Of a DNA stretch of 64,000 nucleotides, positions 19,471 through 33,094 are shown piece after piece; the first letter of the stretch is position 1, and each line of letters begins with the position of its first letter. The DNA lies in the NCBI GenBank assembly GCA_963921795.1, contig OY997640.1, forward strand, positions 10,359,737-10,423,736, in the 5' to 3' direction. Position numbers and translations under genes: made by a program. This stretch comes from Nannobrachium achirus. Taxonomy: Eukaryota > Chordata > Actinopteri > Myctophiformes > Myctophidae. The notes beneath the pieces were generated by a model. That model was not told the DNA's origin. It saw only the letters and a list, made by a program, of their open reading frames with translations, and did not search any database.

Positions 19471-21044
19471 GGGGCCGCCCTAGTGTTGCTGTTAGAGCAC
19501 ACGCCTTTCCCGTCGTGGGTTCAAACGCAGCCGGGGTCGACGTCAGCAAGGAAACGCGGTCGCAATGGGCCCCTTGTTCTGAATAGGGGCCGCCCTAGTG
19601 TAGCTGTTAGAGCACACGCCTTTCCCGTCGTGGGTTCAAACGCAGCTGGGGTCGACGTCAGCGTGGAATTGCGGTCGCAACGGGCCCCATATTGTAAATC
19701 GCTCTGGATCAAGACCTGCTTGATTTTCACGTAAGTATTTTAATGTGTTCGTTTGATAGGCATCCTATCTTCTAGGCATGTGATATGGGGCTGCCCTAGT
19801 GTTGCTGTTAGAGCACACGCCTTCCCCGTCGTAGGTTCAAACGCAGCCGGAGTCGACGTCAGCAAGGAAACGCGGTCGCAATGGGCCCCTTGTTCTGAAT
19901 AGGGGCCGCCCTAGTGTAGCTGTTAGAGCACACGCCTTTCCCGTCGTGGGCTCAAACGCAGCTGGGGTCGACGTCAGCGTGGAATTGCGGTCGCAACGGG
20001 CCCCATATTGTAAATCGCTCTGGATCAAGACCTGCTTGATTTTCACGTAAGTATTTTAATGTGTTCGTTTGATAGGCATCCTATCTTCTAGGCATGTGAT
20101 ATGGGGCCACCCTAATGTTGCTGTTAGAGCACACGCCTTTCCCGTCGTAGGTTCAAACGCAGCCGGGGTCGACGTCAGCAAGGAAACGCGGTCGCAATGG
20201 GCCCCTTGTTCTGAATAGGGGCCGCCCTAGTGTAGCTGTTAGAGCACACGCCTTTCCCGTCGTGGGCTCAAACGCAGCTGGGGTCGACGTCAGCGTGGAA
20301 TTGCGGTCGCAACGGGCCCCATATTGTAAATCGCTCTGGATCAAGACCTGCTTGATTTTCACGTAAGTATTTTAATGTGTTCGTTTGATAGGCATCCTAT
20401 CTTCTAGGCATGTGATATGGGGCCGCCCTAGTGTTGCTGTTAGAGCACACGCCTTTCCCGTCGTAGGTTCAAACGCAGCCGGGGTCGACGTCAGCAAGGA
20501 AACGCGGTCGCAATGGGCCCCTTGTTCTGAATAGGGGCCGCCCTAGTCTAGCTGTTAGAGCACACGCCTTTCCCGTCTTGGGTTCAAACGCAGCTGGGGT
20601 CGACGTCAGCGTGGATTTGCGGTCGCAACGGGCCCCATATTGTAAATCGCTCTGGATCAAGACCTGCTTGATTTTCACGTAAGTATTTTAATGTGTTCGT
20701 TTGATAGGCATCCTATCTTCTAGGCATGTGATATGGGGCCGCCCTAGTGTTGCTGTTAGAGCACACGCCTTTCCCGTCGTAGGTTCAAACGCAGCCGGGG
20801 TCGACGTCAGCAAGGAAACGCGGTCGCAATGGGCCCCTTGTTCTGAATAGGGGCCTCCCTAGTGTAGCTGTTAGAGCACACGCCTTTCCCGTCGTGGGTT
20901 CAAACGCAGCTGGGGTCGACGTCAGCGTGGAATTGCGGTCGCAACGGGCCCCATATTGTAAATCGCTCTGGATCAAGACCTGCTTGATTTTCACGTAAGT
21001 ATTTTAATGTGTTCGTTTGATAGGCATCCTATCGTCAGACGAAC
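19471..21044 (+). repeat. 316-bp dimer array, group 2 (5 monomers)
   Basis: Five monomers run head to tail at exact 316-bp spacing (equivalent points at 19521, 19837, 20153, 20469 and 20785). Differences are a few point changes, for example GGTTC versus GGCTC in the second B-box. Confidence 0.9.
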
Positions 21045-22156
21045 ATTTTATAATGCTTCCTTCTAGCTCCATATCAAGGTAAGTGGGAAATAATATGTCC
21101 TTAGCTGTATTGTTTTAATTATTTTTAGACAACAATAAATGTATTTTTAATGCCTCCTACTGTAGCTTGTTAACTGGTAATCATGAAAATGTTTCCCTTC
21201 ACTACAGTACAACACAGGCTTTATTTTTATCTAAGTATAATCTAGGTAAGGTATGAAACAATGTTTACTTAACTGTACTGTTTCTAAATTTCATTTCTGA
21301 CTGTCTGATTCTTGTTGTTTGTAATATACTGTATATCTAATCTACTTTTCTTTTTTTTACAGGTTCCTCTCCGAAGGAACCATCACCTTAACGTGGTGGA
21401 GAGGTTTGCGTGCCCCAATGAACCTGGGAGCTATGTTGTCTGGTGCCTTGTGCTCCTGGAAGGGTCTCCCATGGCAAATTGGTCTCTGGGGAGGGGCCTG
21501 ACTAAGAATGGTTCAAGAAGACCCAAAGAGGATGATGAAGAGTATTAGTTCGATCTGAGGCATTGAGGTAATTTCACTCCATCAGACAAGGTAAGCTAAA
21601 AGCTGATCTCTGACAAGGCCAGATGATTTAAGGCGAACATTTTTATAATGCCTCCTTCTAGCTTGATAACAAGGTAAGTGGGAACTAATCTCTCCTGATG
21701 TAGGTGTGATCTAGGTAAGGTATGTCCACTTAACTGTATTGTTTTCAAATGCATATTTGATTGTGTTTTGTGCGTCTTTAATGTGTTTTCTCATAATCAT
21801 TTCATTTTGTGTCATTTTACAGGCAGATGCTGAAATGGAGAAGAAGGGAAGATGATTGATGGAAGAGGAGAATTGAAATTGTGACGAGAACTTGAAGATG
21901 GAGAGAAGTTCAGTATAAGTTCCATCAGAAGGCATTTGAGATCATTTCACTCCATCAGACAAGGTAAGCTTGCTTTTCACTTAAGTATTAACTGAGTAAG
22001 TATGGAAAGATGTCCCCTTTACTTAAGGTAATTTACAGTTGCAGTGCATCCAGGAGATGATTCCTACATAATATTGTAAATGTTTGTTATTTATTTTAAA
22101 AAATTGGTTCTTGGTTTACCTACGTTTTTAGGTTACTACTTCTAGGTATGTGATAT

Positions 22157-24679
22157 GGGGCCGCCCTAGTGTTGCTGTTAGAGCACACGCCTTTCCCGTC
22201 GTGGGTTCAAACGCAGCCGGGGTCGACGTCAGCAAGGAAACGCGGTCGCAATGGGCCCCTTGTTCTGAATAGGGGCCGCCCTAGTGTAGCTGTTAGAGCA
22301 CACGCCTTTCCCGTCGTGGGTTCAAACGCAGCTGGGGTCGACGTCAGCGTGGAATTGCGGTCGCAACGGGCCCCATATTGTAAATCGCTCTGGATCAAGA
22401 CCTGCTTGATTTTCACGTAAGTATTTTAATGTGTTCGTTTGATAGGCATCCTATCTTCTAGGCATGTGATATGGGGCTGCCCTAGTGTTGCTGTTAGAGC
22501 ACACGCCTTCCCCGTCGTAGGTTCAAACGCAGCCGGAGTCGACGTCAGCAAGGAAACGCGGTCGCAATGGGCCCCTTGTTCTGAATAGGGGCCGCCCTAG
22601 TGTAGCTGTTAGAGCACACGCCTTTCCCGTCGTGGGCTCAAACGCAGCTGGGGTCGACGTCAGCGTGGAATTGCGGTCGCAACGGGCCCCATATTGTAAA
22701 TCGCTCTGGATCAAGACCTGCTTGATTTTCACGTAAGTATTTTAATGTGTTCGTTTGATAGGCATCCTATCTTCTAGGCATGTGATATGGGGCCGCCCTA
22801 ATGTTGCTGTTAGAGCACACGCCTTTCCCGTCGTAGGTTCAAACGCAGCCGGGGTCGACGTCAGCAAGGAAACGCGGTCGCAATGGGCCCCTTGTTCTGA
22901 ATAGGGGCCGCCCTAGTGTAGCTGTTAGAGCACACGCCTTTCCCGTCGTGGGCTCAAACGCAGCTGGGGTCGACGTCAGCCTGGAATTGCGGTCGCAACG
23001 GGCCCCATATTGTAAATCGCTCTGGATCAAGACCTGCTTGAATTTCACGTAAGTATTTTAATGTGTTCGTTTGATAGGCATCCTATCTTCTAGGCATGTG
23101 ATATGGGGCCGCCCTAGTGTTGCTGTTAGAGCATACGCCTTTCCCGTCGTAGGTTCAAACGCAGCCGGGGTCGACGTGAGCAAGGAATCGCGGTCGCAAT
23201 GGGCCCCTTGTTCTGAATAGGGGCCGCCCTAGTGTAGCTGTTAGAGCACACGCCTTTCCCGTCTTGGGTTCAAACGCAGCTGGGGTCGACGTCAGCGTGG
23301 AATTGCGGTCGCAACGGGCCCCATATTGTAAATCGCTCTGGATCAAGACCTGCTTGATTTTCACGTAAGTATTTTAATGTGTTCGTTTGATAGGCATCCT
23401 ATCTTCTAGGCATGTGATATGGGGCCGCCCTAGTGTTGCTGTTAGAGCACACGCCTTTCCCGTCGTAGGTTCAAACGCAGCCGGGGTCGACGTCAGCAAG
23501 GAAACGCGGTCGCAATGGGCCCCTTGTTCTGAATAGGGGCCGCCCTAGTGTAGCTGTTAGAGCACACGCCTTTCCCGTCGTGGGCTCAAACACAGCTGGG
23601 GTCGACGTCAGCGTGGAATTGCGGTCGCAACGGGCCCCATATTGTAAATCGCTCTGGATCAAGACCTGCTTGATTTTCACGTAAGTATTTTAATGTGTTC
23701 GTTTGATAGGCATCCTATCTTCTAGGCATGTGATATGGGGCCGCCCTAGTGTTGCTGTTAGAGCACACGCCTTTCCCGTCGTAGGTTAAAACGCAGCCGG
23801 GGTCGACGTCAGCAAGGAAACGCGGTCGCAATGGGCCCCTTGTTCTGAATAGGGGCCGCCCTAGTGTAGCTGTTAGAGCACACGCCTTTCCCGTCGTGGG
23901 TTCAAACGCAGCTGGGGTCGACGTCAGCGTGGAATTGCGGTCGCAACGGGCCCCATATTGTAAATCGCTCTGGATCAAGACCTGCTTGATTTTCACGTAA
24001 GTATTTTAATGTGTTCGTTTGATAGGCATCCTATCTTCTAGGCATGTGATATGGGGCCGCCCTAGTGTTGCTGTTAGAGCACACGCCTTTCCCGTCGTAG
24101 GTTCAAACGCAGCCGGGGTCGACGTCAGCAAGGAAACGCGGTCGCAATGGGCCCCTTGTTCTGAATAGGGGCCGCCCTAGTCTAGCTGTTAGAGCACACG
24201 CCTTTCCCGTCGTGGGCTCAAACGCAGCTGGGGTCGACGTCAGCGTGGATTTGCGGTCGCAACGGGCCCCATATTGTAAATCGCTCTGGATCAAGACCTG
24301 CTTGAATTTCACGTACGTATTTTAATGTGTTCGTTTGATAGGCATCCTATCTTCTAGGCATGTGATATGGGGCCGCCCTAGTGTTGCTGTTAGAGCATAC
24401 GCCTTTCCCGTCGTAGGTTCAAACCTAGCCGGGGTCGACGTCAGCAAGGAAACGCGGTCGCAATGGGCCCCTTGCTCTGAATAGGGGCCGCCCTAGTGTA
24501 GCTGTTAGAGCACACGCCTTTCCCGTCGTGGGTTCAAACGCAGCTGGGGTCGACGTCAGCGTGGAATTGCGGTCGCAACGGGCCCCATATTGTAAATCGC
24601 TCTGGATCAAGACCTGCTTGATTTTCACGTAAGTATTTTAATGTGTTCGTTTGATAGGCATCCTATCGTCAGACGAACA
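22157..24679 (+). repeat. 316-bp dimer array, group 3 (8 monomers)
   Basis: Eight monomers (equivalent points at 22207, 22523, 22839, 23155, 23471, 23787, 24103 and 24419). The order of private point changes (for example CTTGAATTTCAC in monomers 3 and 7) is repeated in groups 5 and 7, so whole groups were copied as blocks. Confidence 0.9.
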
Positions 24680-25789
24680 TTTTATAATGTTTCCTTCTAG
24701 CTCCATATCAAGGTAAGTGGGAAATAATATGTCCTTAGCTGTATTGTTTTAATTATTTTTAGACAACAATAAATGTATTTTTTAATGCCTCCTACTGTAG
24801 CTTGTTAACTGGTAATCCTGAAAATGTTTCCCTTCACTACAGTACAACACAGGCTTTATTTTTATCTAAGTATAATCTAGTAAGGTATGAAACAATGTTT
24901 ACTTAACTGTACTGTTTCTAAATTTCATTTCTGACTGTCTGATTCTTGTTGTTTGTAATATACTGTATATCTAATCTACTTTTCTTTTTTTTACAGGTTC
25001 CTCTCCGAAGGAACCATCACCTTAACGTGGTGGAGAGGTTTGCGTGCCCCAATGAACCTGGGAGCTATGTTGTCTGGTGCCTTGTGCTCCTGGAAGGGTC
25101 TCCCATGGCAAATTGGTCTCTGGGGAGGGGCCTGACTAAGAATGGTTCAAGAAGACCCAAAGAGGATGATGAAGAGTATTAGTTCGATCTGAGTCATTGA
25201 GGTAATTTCACTCCATCAGACAAGGTAAGCTAAAAGCTGATCTCTGACAAGGCCAGATGATTTAAGGCGAACATTTTTATAATGCCTCCTTCTAGCTTGA
25301 TAACAAGGTAAGTGGGTACTAATCTCTCCTGATGTAGGTGTGATCTAGGTAAGGTATGTCCACTTAACTGTATTGTTTTCAAATGCATATTTGATTGTGT
25401 TTTGTGCGTTTTTAATGTGTTTTCTCATAATCATTTCATTTTGTGTAATTTTACAGGCAGATGCTGAAATGGAGAAGAAGGGAAGCTGATTGATGGAAGA
25501 GGAGAATTGAAATTGTGACGAGAACTTGAAGATGGAGAGAAGTTCAGTATAAGTTCCATCAGAAGGCATTTGAGATCATTTCACTCCATCAGACAAGGTA
25601 AGCTTGATTTTCACTTAAATATTAACTAGTAAGTATGGAAAGATGTCCCCTTTACTTAAGGTAATTTACAGTTGCACTGCATCCAGGAGATGATTCCTAC
25701 ATAATATTGTAAATGTTTGTTATTTATTTTAAAAAAATGGTTCTTGGTTTACCTACGTTTTTAGGTTACTACTTCTAGGCATGTGATAT

Positions 25790-27438
25790 GGGGCCGCCCT
25801 AGTGTTGCTGTTAGAGCACACGCCTTTCCCGTCGTAGGTTCAAACGCAGCCGGGGTCGACGTCAGCAAGGAAACGCGGTCGCAATGGGCCCCTTGTTCTG
25901 AATAGGGGCCGCCCTAGTGTAGCTGTTAGAGCACACGCCTTTCCCGTCGTGGGCTCAAACGCAGCTGGGGTCGACGTCAGCGTGGAATTGCGGTCGCAAC
26001 GGGCCCCATATTGTAAATCGCTCTGGATCAAGACCTGCTTGATTTTCACGTAAGTATTTTAATGTGTTCGTTTGATAGGCATCCTATCTTCTAGGCATGT
26101 GATATGGGGCCGCCCTAGTGTTGCTGTTAGAGCACACGCCTTTCCCGTCATAGGTTCAAACGCAGCCGGGGTCGACGTCAGCAAGGAAACGCGGTCGCAA
26201 TGGGCCCCTTGTTCTGAATAGGTACCGCCCTAGTGTAGCTGTTAGAGCACACGCCTTTCCCGTCGTGGGCTCAAACGCAGCTGGGGTCGACGTCAGCGTG
26301 GAATTGCGGTCGCAACGGGCCCCATATTAGATAGATAGATAGATAGATAGATACCTTTATTATCCCAAGGGGGAAATCGAGGGGGAAATCAAGGGGGAAA
26401 TTGTAAATCGCTCTGGATCAAGACCTGCTTGATTTTCACGTAAGTATTTTAATGTGTTCGTTTGATAGGCATCCTATCTTCTAGGCATGTGATATGGGGC
26501 CGCCCTAGTGTTGCTGTTAGAGCACACGCCTTTCCCGTCGTAGGTTAAAACGCAGCCGGGGTCGACGTCAGCAAGGAAACGCGGTCGCAATGGGCCCCTT
26601 GTTCTGAATAGGGGCCGCCCTAGTGTAGCTGTTAGAGCACACGCCTTTCCCGTCGTGGGCTCAAACGCAGCTGGGGTCGACGTCAGCGTGGAATTGCGGT
26701 CGCAACGGGCCCCATATTGTAAATCGCTCTGGATCAAGACCTGCTTGATTTTCACGTAAGTATTTTAATGTGTTCGTTTGATAGGCATCCTATCTTCTAG
26801 GCATGTGATATGGGGCCGCCCTAGTGTTGCTGTTAGAGCACACGCCTTTCCCGTCGTAGGTTCAAACGCAGCCGGGGTCGACGTCAGCAAGGAAACGCGG
26901 TCGCAATGGGCCCCTTGTTCTGAATAGGGGCCGCCCTAGTCTAGCTGTTAGAGCACACGCCTTTCCCGTCTTGGGTTCAAACGCAGCTGGGGTCGACGTC
27001 AGCGTGGATTTGCGGTCGCAACGGGCCCCATATTGTAAATCGCTCTGGATCAAGACCTGCTTGATTTTCACGTAAGTATTTTAATGTGTTCGTTTGATAG
27101 GCATCCTATCTTCTAGGCATGTGATATGGGGCCGCCCTAGTGTTGCTGTTAGAGCACACGCCTTTCCCGTCGTAGGTTCAAACGCAGCCGGGGTCGACGT
27201 CAGCAAGGAAACGCGGTTGCAATGGGCCCCTTGTTCTGAATAGGGGCCGCCCTAGTGTAGCTGTTAGAGCACACGCCTTTCCCGTTGTGGGTTCAAACGC
27301 AGCTGGGGTCGACGTCAGCGTGGAATTGCGGTCGCAACGGGCCCCATATTGTAAATCGCTCTGGATCAAGACCTGCTTGATTTTCACGTAAGTATTTTAA
27401 TGTGTTCGTTTGATAGGCATCCTATCGTCAGACGAACA
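25790..27438 (+). repeat. 316-bp dimer array, group 4 (5 monomers, one with a GATA stub)
   Basis: Monomer 2 is interrupted at about 26329-26400 by (GATA)n plus TACCTTTATTATCCCAAGGG, resembling the 3' stub of a fish retroposon. The same insertion marks groups 6, 8, 9 and 10, showing common descent of these blocks. Confidence 0.9.
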
Positions 27439-28492
27439 TTTTATAATGCTTCCTTCTAGCTCCATATCAAGGTAAGTGGGAAATAATATGTCCTTAGCTG
27501 TATTGTTTTAATTATTTTTAGACAACAATAAATGTATTTTTAATGCCTCCTACTGTAGCTTGTTAACTGGTAATCATGAAAATGTTTCCCTTCACTACAG
27601 TACAACACAGGCTTTATTTTTATCTAAGTATAATCTAGGTAAGGTATGAAACAATGTTTACTTAACTGTACTGTTTCTAAATTTCATTTCTGACTGTCTG
27701 ATTCTTGTTGTTTGTAATATACTGTATATCTAATCTACTTTTCTTTTTTTTACAGGTTCCTCTCCGAAGGAACCATCACCTTAACGTGGTGGAGAGGTTT
27801 GCGTGCCCCAATGAACCTGGGAGCTATGTTGTCTGGTGCCTTGTGCTCCTGGAAGGGTCTCCCATGGCAAATTGGTCTCTGGGGAGGGGCCTGACTAAGA
27901 ATGGTTCAAGAAGACTCAAAGAGGATGATGAAGAGTATTAGTTCGATCTGAGGCATTGAGGTAATTTCACTCCATCAGACAAGGTAAGCTAAAAGCTGAT
28001 CTCTGACAAGGCCAGATGATTTAAGGCGAACATTTTTATAATGCCTCCTTCTAGCTTGATAACAAGGTAAGTGGGAACTAATCTCTCCTGATGTAGGTGT
28101 GATCTAGGTAAGGTATGTCCACTTAACTGTATTGTTTTCAAATGCATATTTGATTGTGTTTTGTGCGTCTTTAACTCATTCCCCGCCTCCCCCGATAGTC
28201 CCGAGAAAATCCCAATGTCGCTCCCCGCCAGGCCCGATAGTCCCGAGAATTAGCTTTTATATAATGTAATGTTTAATTACATTCTCCCCCTGCTCGTGAC
28301 AAATTCTGAGCCTTTTATCTTAAAGGGAACCTAAAATATCACACATCAAAGTAAGTGTGTTTGAAAAAAAGACTGTAATAATGTACAAATTGCAATACAA
28401 ATGTATAAATATCCCCAACCACAGTTAATTGGCAAAAGACGCATTTGAGCTCAAAAGGCTGGCAGCCGAAAAAAAAGAGAAGAAAAAAACAG

Positions 28493-28493
<1 letters not shown>

Positions 28494-28541
<48 letters not shown>
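28494..28541. repeat. (TG)24 microsatellite
   Basis: 48 nt here, against 46 nt in the duplicate at 39939-39984. Confidence 0.9.
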
Positions 28542-28542
<1 letters not shown>

Positions 28543-29223
28543 ACATCTCTTAGCTGGCTGGTGGTCCACGACCACTGTCTGTTTCAGTGGTCCCCCTGTC
28601 CTAATCAGCACACAGTCCCATAAAGAAATAGTGCTATCAGAGTCTCTGATTCAGAGATCTGTCTCTCTCTCTCTCTCTCTCTCAAGACACAAAAAAATTA
28701 TAATTCGCCATATAAATGCTTCTAAAACATACCTGAGAATGATGATGGTTGATTAGTATCCACAGGTTACTGTATAATCCATATATCCAGGCTATAATAT
28801 ATTGTTTTGTAATGGTCCACAAGCAGCCAAGCAGGCCATTGTCAACAGGCGGTCCTTTGCAAAAGGGGGTCCCTGGGGGGTCCGCGGGCTCAACGCTTCG
28901 CTCAGCAGAGCAGTGGGAACACGATAATCAACTCTTACAAAATCAATCAATAAAACTGCCCGATTACATAAAGTTCACACGACGCGATCCAGTTGATTCA
29001 GAGACAAGTGAAGTGGTCCCTGAAAGGGGGTCCGTCCTCTCACTACCCTGCCTGGTCTCCAGCCAACACTTCTCAAGGGTGGTGGTCGTGGACCACCACC
29101 AAAACTCCCACGCTCCTCCAAAAAAGCAAGAGATCAACTAGTGTTGATTACTAACGAGCAAAGACGCAGAGGAGCTGTTTAGCAGGGCAGTGCAGAGGAT
29201 TTTTTTAGGGGCAGGGGGAGACA

Positions 29224-29360
29224 TTTTTCTAACATGTCCTAGAATGTGAAAATAGCAGATCTACAAGCTCTACAAGCTCTCAATGTGTCACAGAGCGATG
29301 TGTTGAGCTTGTAGAGCTTGTAGATCTGCTATTTTCACATTCTAGGACATGTTAGAAAAA
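29224..29360. repeat. long hairpin, arms about 56 bp perfect
   Basis: The left arm starts TTTTTCTAACATGTCCTAGA and the right arm ends TCTAGGACATGTTAGAAAAA. Inside are AATAGCAGATCTACAAGCTC and its complement, then a duplicated TACAAGCTC step. The complement is perfect for about 56 bp, with an imperfect apex. Confidence 0.9.
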
Positions 29361-30367
29361 AGACTCATGCCCCCTTTGATGTCTATTTGTGTGTGTGCAC
29401 CTGTACAGATCAAAACCCATCCGAGACCGAAAACAGACACATAGAGACAGAGAGAAAGCGCCCCCAAGTGGGGGCTCACATAAATGCTCACATAAATACT
29501 GCAATATACAGTAGTATATATGTGAAATTGCTGAGTGTATGGTCAGACATAGCCAATAAAAATATGTTTCTCTGCATTTTTCTAAACAGAAAATTAAAAA
29601 AAAAAGAAATCCTATTACATAATTACATTAGTACACTTATCTGATAATGCCTGAAGCCATAAAGACAAATATCAAGTGAGTTATCCACTTGAAAAGCGAT
29701 CGATCACAAAAAGGTCAATATTTCCAGTTGTTTCAATTATAGCTGGATTTTGGTCAAAAATGGCTATTTTGAGATGGCTGCAACTATAGAAAAAAAAGCT
29801 TTTTATTTATTTGTTTTATTTTTTGGTGAGACTAGAGGTGGTCCTGTTTCAATTCAGGTCCTGTATGACACAAAATACAGAATACAGAATTTAGGAAAAA
29901 TGTCAATATAAAAAAAATATATCAATTTTTTCATTAAACAAAATGGCAGGGGAGCCAAACAGTCAATGTTAAAATGGCGGCCAATGAGTTAATGTGTTTT
30001 CTCATAATCATTTCATTTTGTGTCATTTTACAGGCAGATGCTGAAATGGAGAAGAAGGGAAGATGATTGATGGAAGAGGAGAATTGAAATTGTGACGAGA
30101 ACTTGAAGATGGAGAGAAGTTCAGTATAAGTTCCATCAGAAGGCATTTGAGATCATTTCACTCCATCAGACAAGGTAAGCTTGCTTTTCACTTAAGTATT
30201 AACTGAGTAAGTATGGAAAGATGTCCCCTTTACTTAAGGTAATTTACAGTTGCAGTGCATCCAGGAGATGATTCCTACATAATATTGTAAATGTTTGTTA
30301 TTTATTTTAAAAAATTGGTTCTTGGTTTACCTACGTTTTTAGGTTACTACTTCTAGGTATGTGATAT

Positions 30368-32889
30368 GGGGCCGCCCTAGTGTTGCTGTTAGAGCACACG
30401 CCTTTCCCGTCGTGGGTTCAAACGCAGCCGGGGTCGACGTCAGCAAGGAAACGCGGTCGCAATGGGCCCCTTGTTCTGAATAGGGGCCGCCCTAGTGTAG
30501 CTGTTAGAGCACACGCCTTTCCCGTCGTGGGTTCAAACGCAGCTGGGGTCGACGTCAGCGTGGAATTGCGGTCGCAACGGGCCCCATATTGTAAATCGCT
30601 CTGGATCAAGACCTGCTTGATTTTCACGTAAGTATTTTAATGTGTTCGTTTGATAGGCATCCTATCTTCTAGGCATGTGATATGGGGCTGCCCTAGTGTT
30701 GCTGTTAGAGCACACGCCTTCCCCGTCGTAGGTTCAAACGCAGCCGGAGTCGACGTCAGCAAGGAAACGCGGTCGCAATGGGCCCCTTGTTCTGAATAGG
30801 GGCCGCCCTAGTGTAGCTGTTAGAGCACACGCCTTTCCCGTCGTGGGCTCAAACGCAGCTGGGGTCGACGTCAGCGTGGAATTGCGGTCGCAACGGGCCC
30901 CATATTGTAAATCGCTCTGGATCAAGACCTGCTTGATTTTCACGTAAGTATTTTAATGTGTTCGTTTGATAGGCATCCTATCTTCTAGGCATGTGATATG
31001 GGGCCGCCCTAATGTTGCTGTTAGAGCACACGCCTTTCCCGTCGTAGGTTCAAACGCAGCCGGGGTCGACGTCAGCAAGGAAACGCGGTCGCAATGGGCC
31101 CCTTGTTCTGAATAGGGGCCGCCCTAGTGTAGCTGTTAGAGCACACGCCTTTCCCGTCGTGGGCTCAAACGCAGCTGGGGTCGACGTCAGCCTGGAATTG
31201 CGGTCGCAACGGGCCCCATATTGTAAATCGCTCTGGATCAAGACCTGCTTGAATTTCACGTAAGTATTTTAATGTGTTCGTTTGATAGGCATCCTATCTT
31301 CTAGGCATGTGATATGGGGCCGCCCTAGTGTTGCTGTTAGAGCATACGCCTTTCCCGTCGTAGGTTCAAACGCAGCCGGGGTCGACGTGAGCAAGGAATC
31401 GCGGTCGCAATGGGCCCCTTGTTCTGAATAGGGGCCGCCCTAGTGTAGCTGTTAGAGCACACGCCTTTCCCGTCTTGGGTTCAAACGCAGCTGGGGTCGA
31501 CGTCAGCGTGGAATTGCGGTCGCAACGGGCCCCATATTGTAAATCGCTCTGGATCAAGACCTGCTTGATTTTCACGTAAGTATTTTAATGTGTTCGTTTG
31601 ATAGGCATCCTATCTTCTAGGCATGTGATATGGGGCCGCCCTAGTGTTGCTGTTAGAGCACACGCCTTTCCCGTCGTAGGTTCAAACGCAGCCGGGGTCG
31701 ACGTCAGCAAGGAAACGCGGTCGCAATGGGCCCCTTGTTCTGAATAGGGGCCGCCCTAGTGTAGCTGTTAGAGCACACGCCTTTCCCGTCGTGGGCTCAA
31801 ACACAGCTGGGGTCGACGTCAGCGTGGAATTGCGGTCGCAACGGGCCCCATATTGTAAATCGCTCTGGATCAAGACCTGCTTGATTTTCACGTAAGTATT
31901 TTAATGTGTTCGTTTGATAGGCATCCTATCTTCTAGGCATGTGATATGGGGCCGCCCTAGTGTTGCTGTTAGAGCACACGCCTTTCCCGTCGTAGGTTAA
32001 AACGCAGCCGGGGTCGACGTCAGCAAGGAAACGCGGTCGCAATGGGCCCCTTGTTCTGAATAGGGGCCGCCCTAGTGTAGCTGTTAGAGCACACGCCTTT
32101 CCCGTCGTGGGTTCAAACGCAGCTGGGGTCGACGTCAGCGTGGAATTGCGGTCGCAACGGGCCCCATATTGTAAATCGCTCTGGATCAAGACCTGCTTGA
32201 TTTTCACGTAAGTATTTTAATGTGTTCGTTTGATAGGCATCCTATCTTCTAGGCATGTGATATGGGGCCGCCCTAGTGTTGCTGTTAGAGCACACGCCTT
32301 TCCCGTCGTAGGTTCAAACGCAGCCGGGGTCGACGTCAGCAAGGAAACGCGGTCGCAATGGGCCCCTTGTTCTGAATAGGGGCCGCCCTAGTCTAGCTGT
32401 TAGAGCACACGCCTTTCCCGTCGTGGGCTCAAACGCAGCTGGGGTCGACGTCAGCGTGGATTTGCGGTCGCAACGGGCCCCATATTGTAAATCGCTCTGG
32501 ATCAAGACCTGCTTGAATTTCACGTACGTATTTTAATGTGTTCGTTTGATAGGCATCCTATCTTCTAGGCATGTGATATGGGGCCGCCCTAGTGTTGCTG
32601 TTAGAGCATACGCCTTTCCCGTCGTAGGTTCAAACCTAGCCGGGGTCGACGTCAGCAAGGAAACGCGGTCGCAATGGGCCCCTTGCTCTGAATAGGGGCC
32701 GCCCTAGTGTAGCTGTTAGAGCACACGCCTTTCCCGTCGTGGGTTCAAACGCAGCTGGGGTCGACGTCAGCGTGGAATTGCGGTCGCAACGGGCCCCATA
32801 TTGTAAATCGCTCTGGATCAAGACCTGCTTGATTTTCACGTAAGTATTTTAATGTGTTCGTTTGATAGGCATCCTATCGTCAGACGAAC
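30368..32889 (+). repeat. 316-bp dimer array, group 5 (8 monomers)
   Basis: It is monomer-for-monomer the same series as group 3 at an offset of 8211, including the private variants. Confidence 0.9.
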
Positions 32890-33094
32890 ATTTTATAATG
32901 CTTCCTTCTAGCTCCATATCAAGGTAAGTGGGAAATAATATGTCCTTAGCTGTATTGTTTTAATTATTTTTAGACAACAATAAATGTACTTTTTAATGCC
33001 TCCTACTGTAGCTTGTTAACTGGTAATCCTGAAAATGTTTCCCTTCACTACAGTACAACACAGGCTTTATTTTTATCTAAGTATAATCTAGGTA

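Larger units (their letters stand above)
28171..29992. mobile_element. 1.8-kb TTAA-flanked non-autonomous element (copy A)
   Basis: TTAA at 28171-28174 and 29989-29992 replaces the single TTAA of empty array copies (TCTTTAATGTG). The ends are TTAACTCATTCCCCGCC and GGCGGCCAATGAGTTAA. It holds a (TG)n tract, a (CT)n tract, GGTGGTCGTGGACCACCACC and a very long hairpin. No transposase is visible. TTAA duplications are typical of piggyBac and Kolobok-type elements. Confidence 0.75.
24880..33094 (+). repeat. 8.2-kb higher-order unit, copy A
   Basis: It contains B segment, D segment, group 4, B segment, the 1.8-kb TTAA element, D segment and group 5. It matches copy B (36325-44537) at an offset of 11445 before and 11443 after the (TG)n tract, and I see very few other differences. 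Confidence 0.85.

Noticed and set aside
28749-29141. 130-aa ORF in the TTAA element, duplicated at 40192
   Set aside because: Identical only because the whole block was duplicated; no motif, and it runs through palindromic GGTGGTC repeats.
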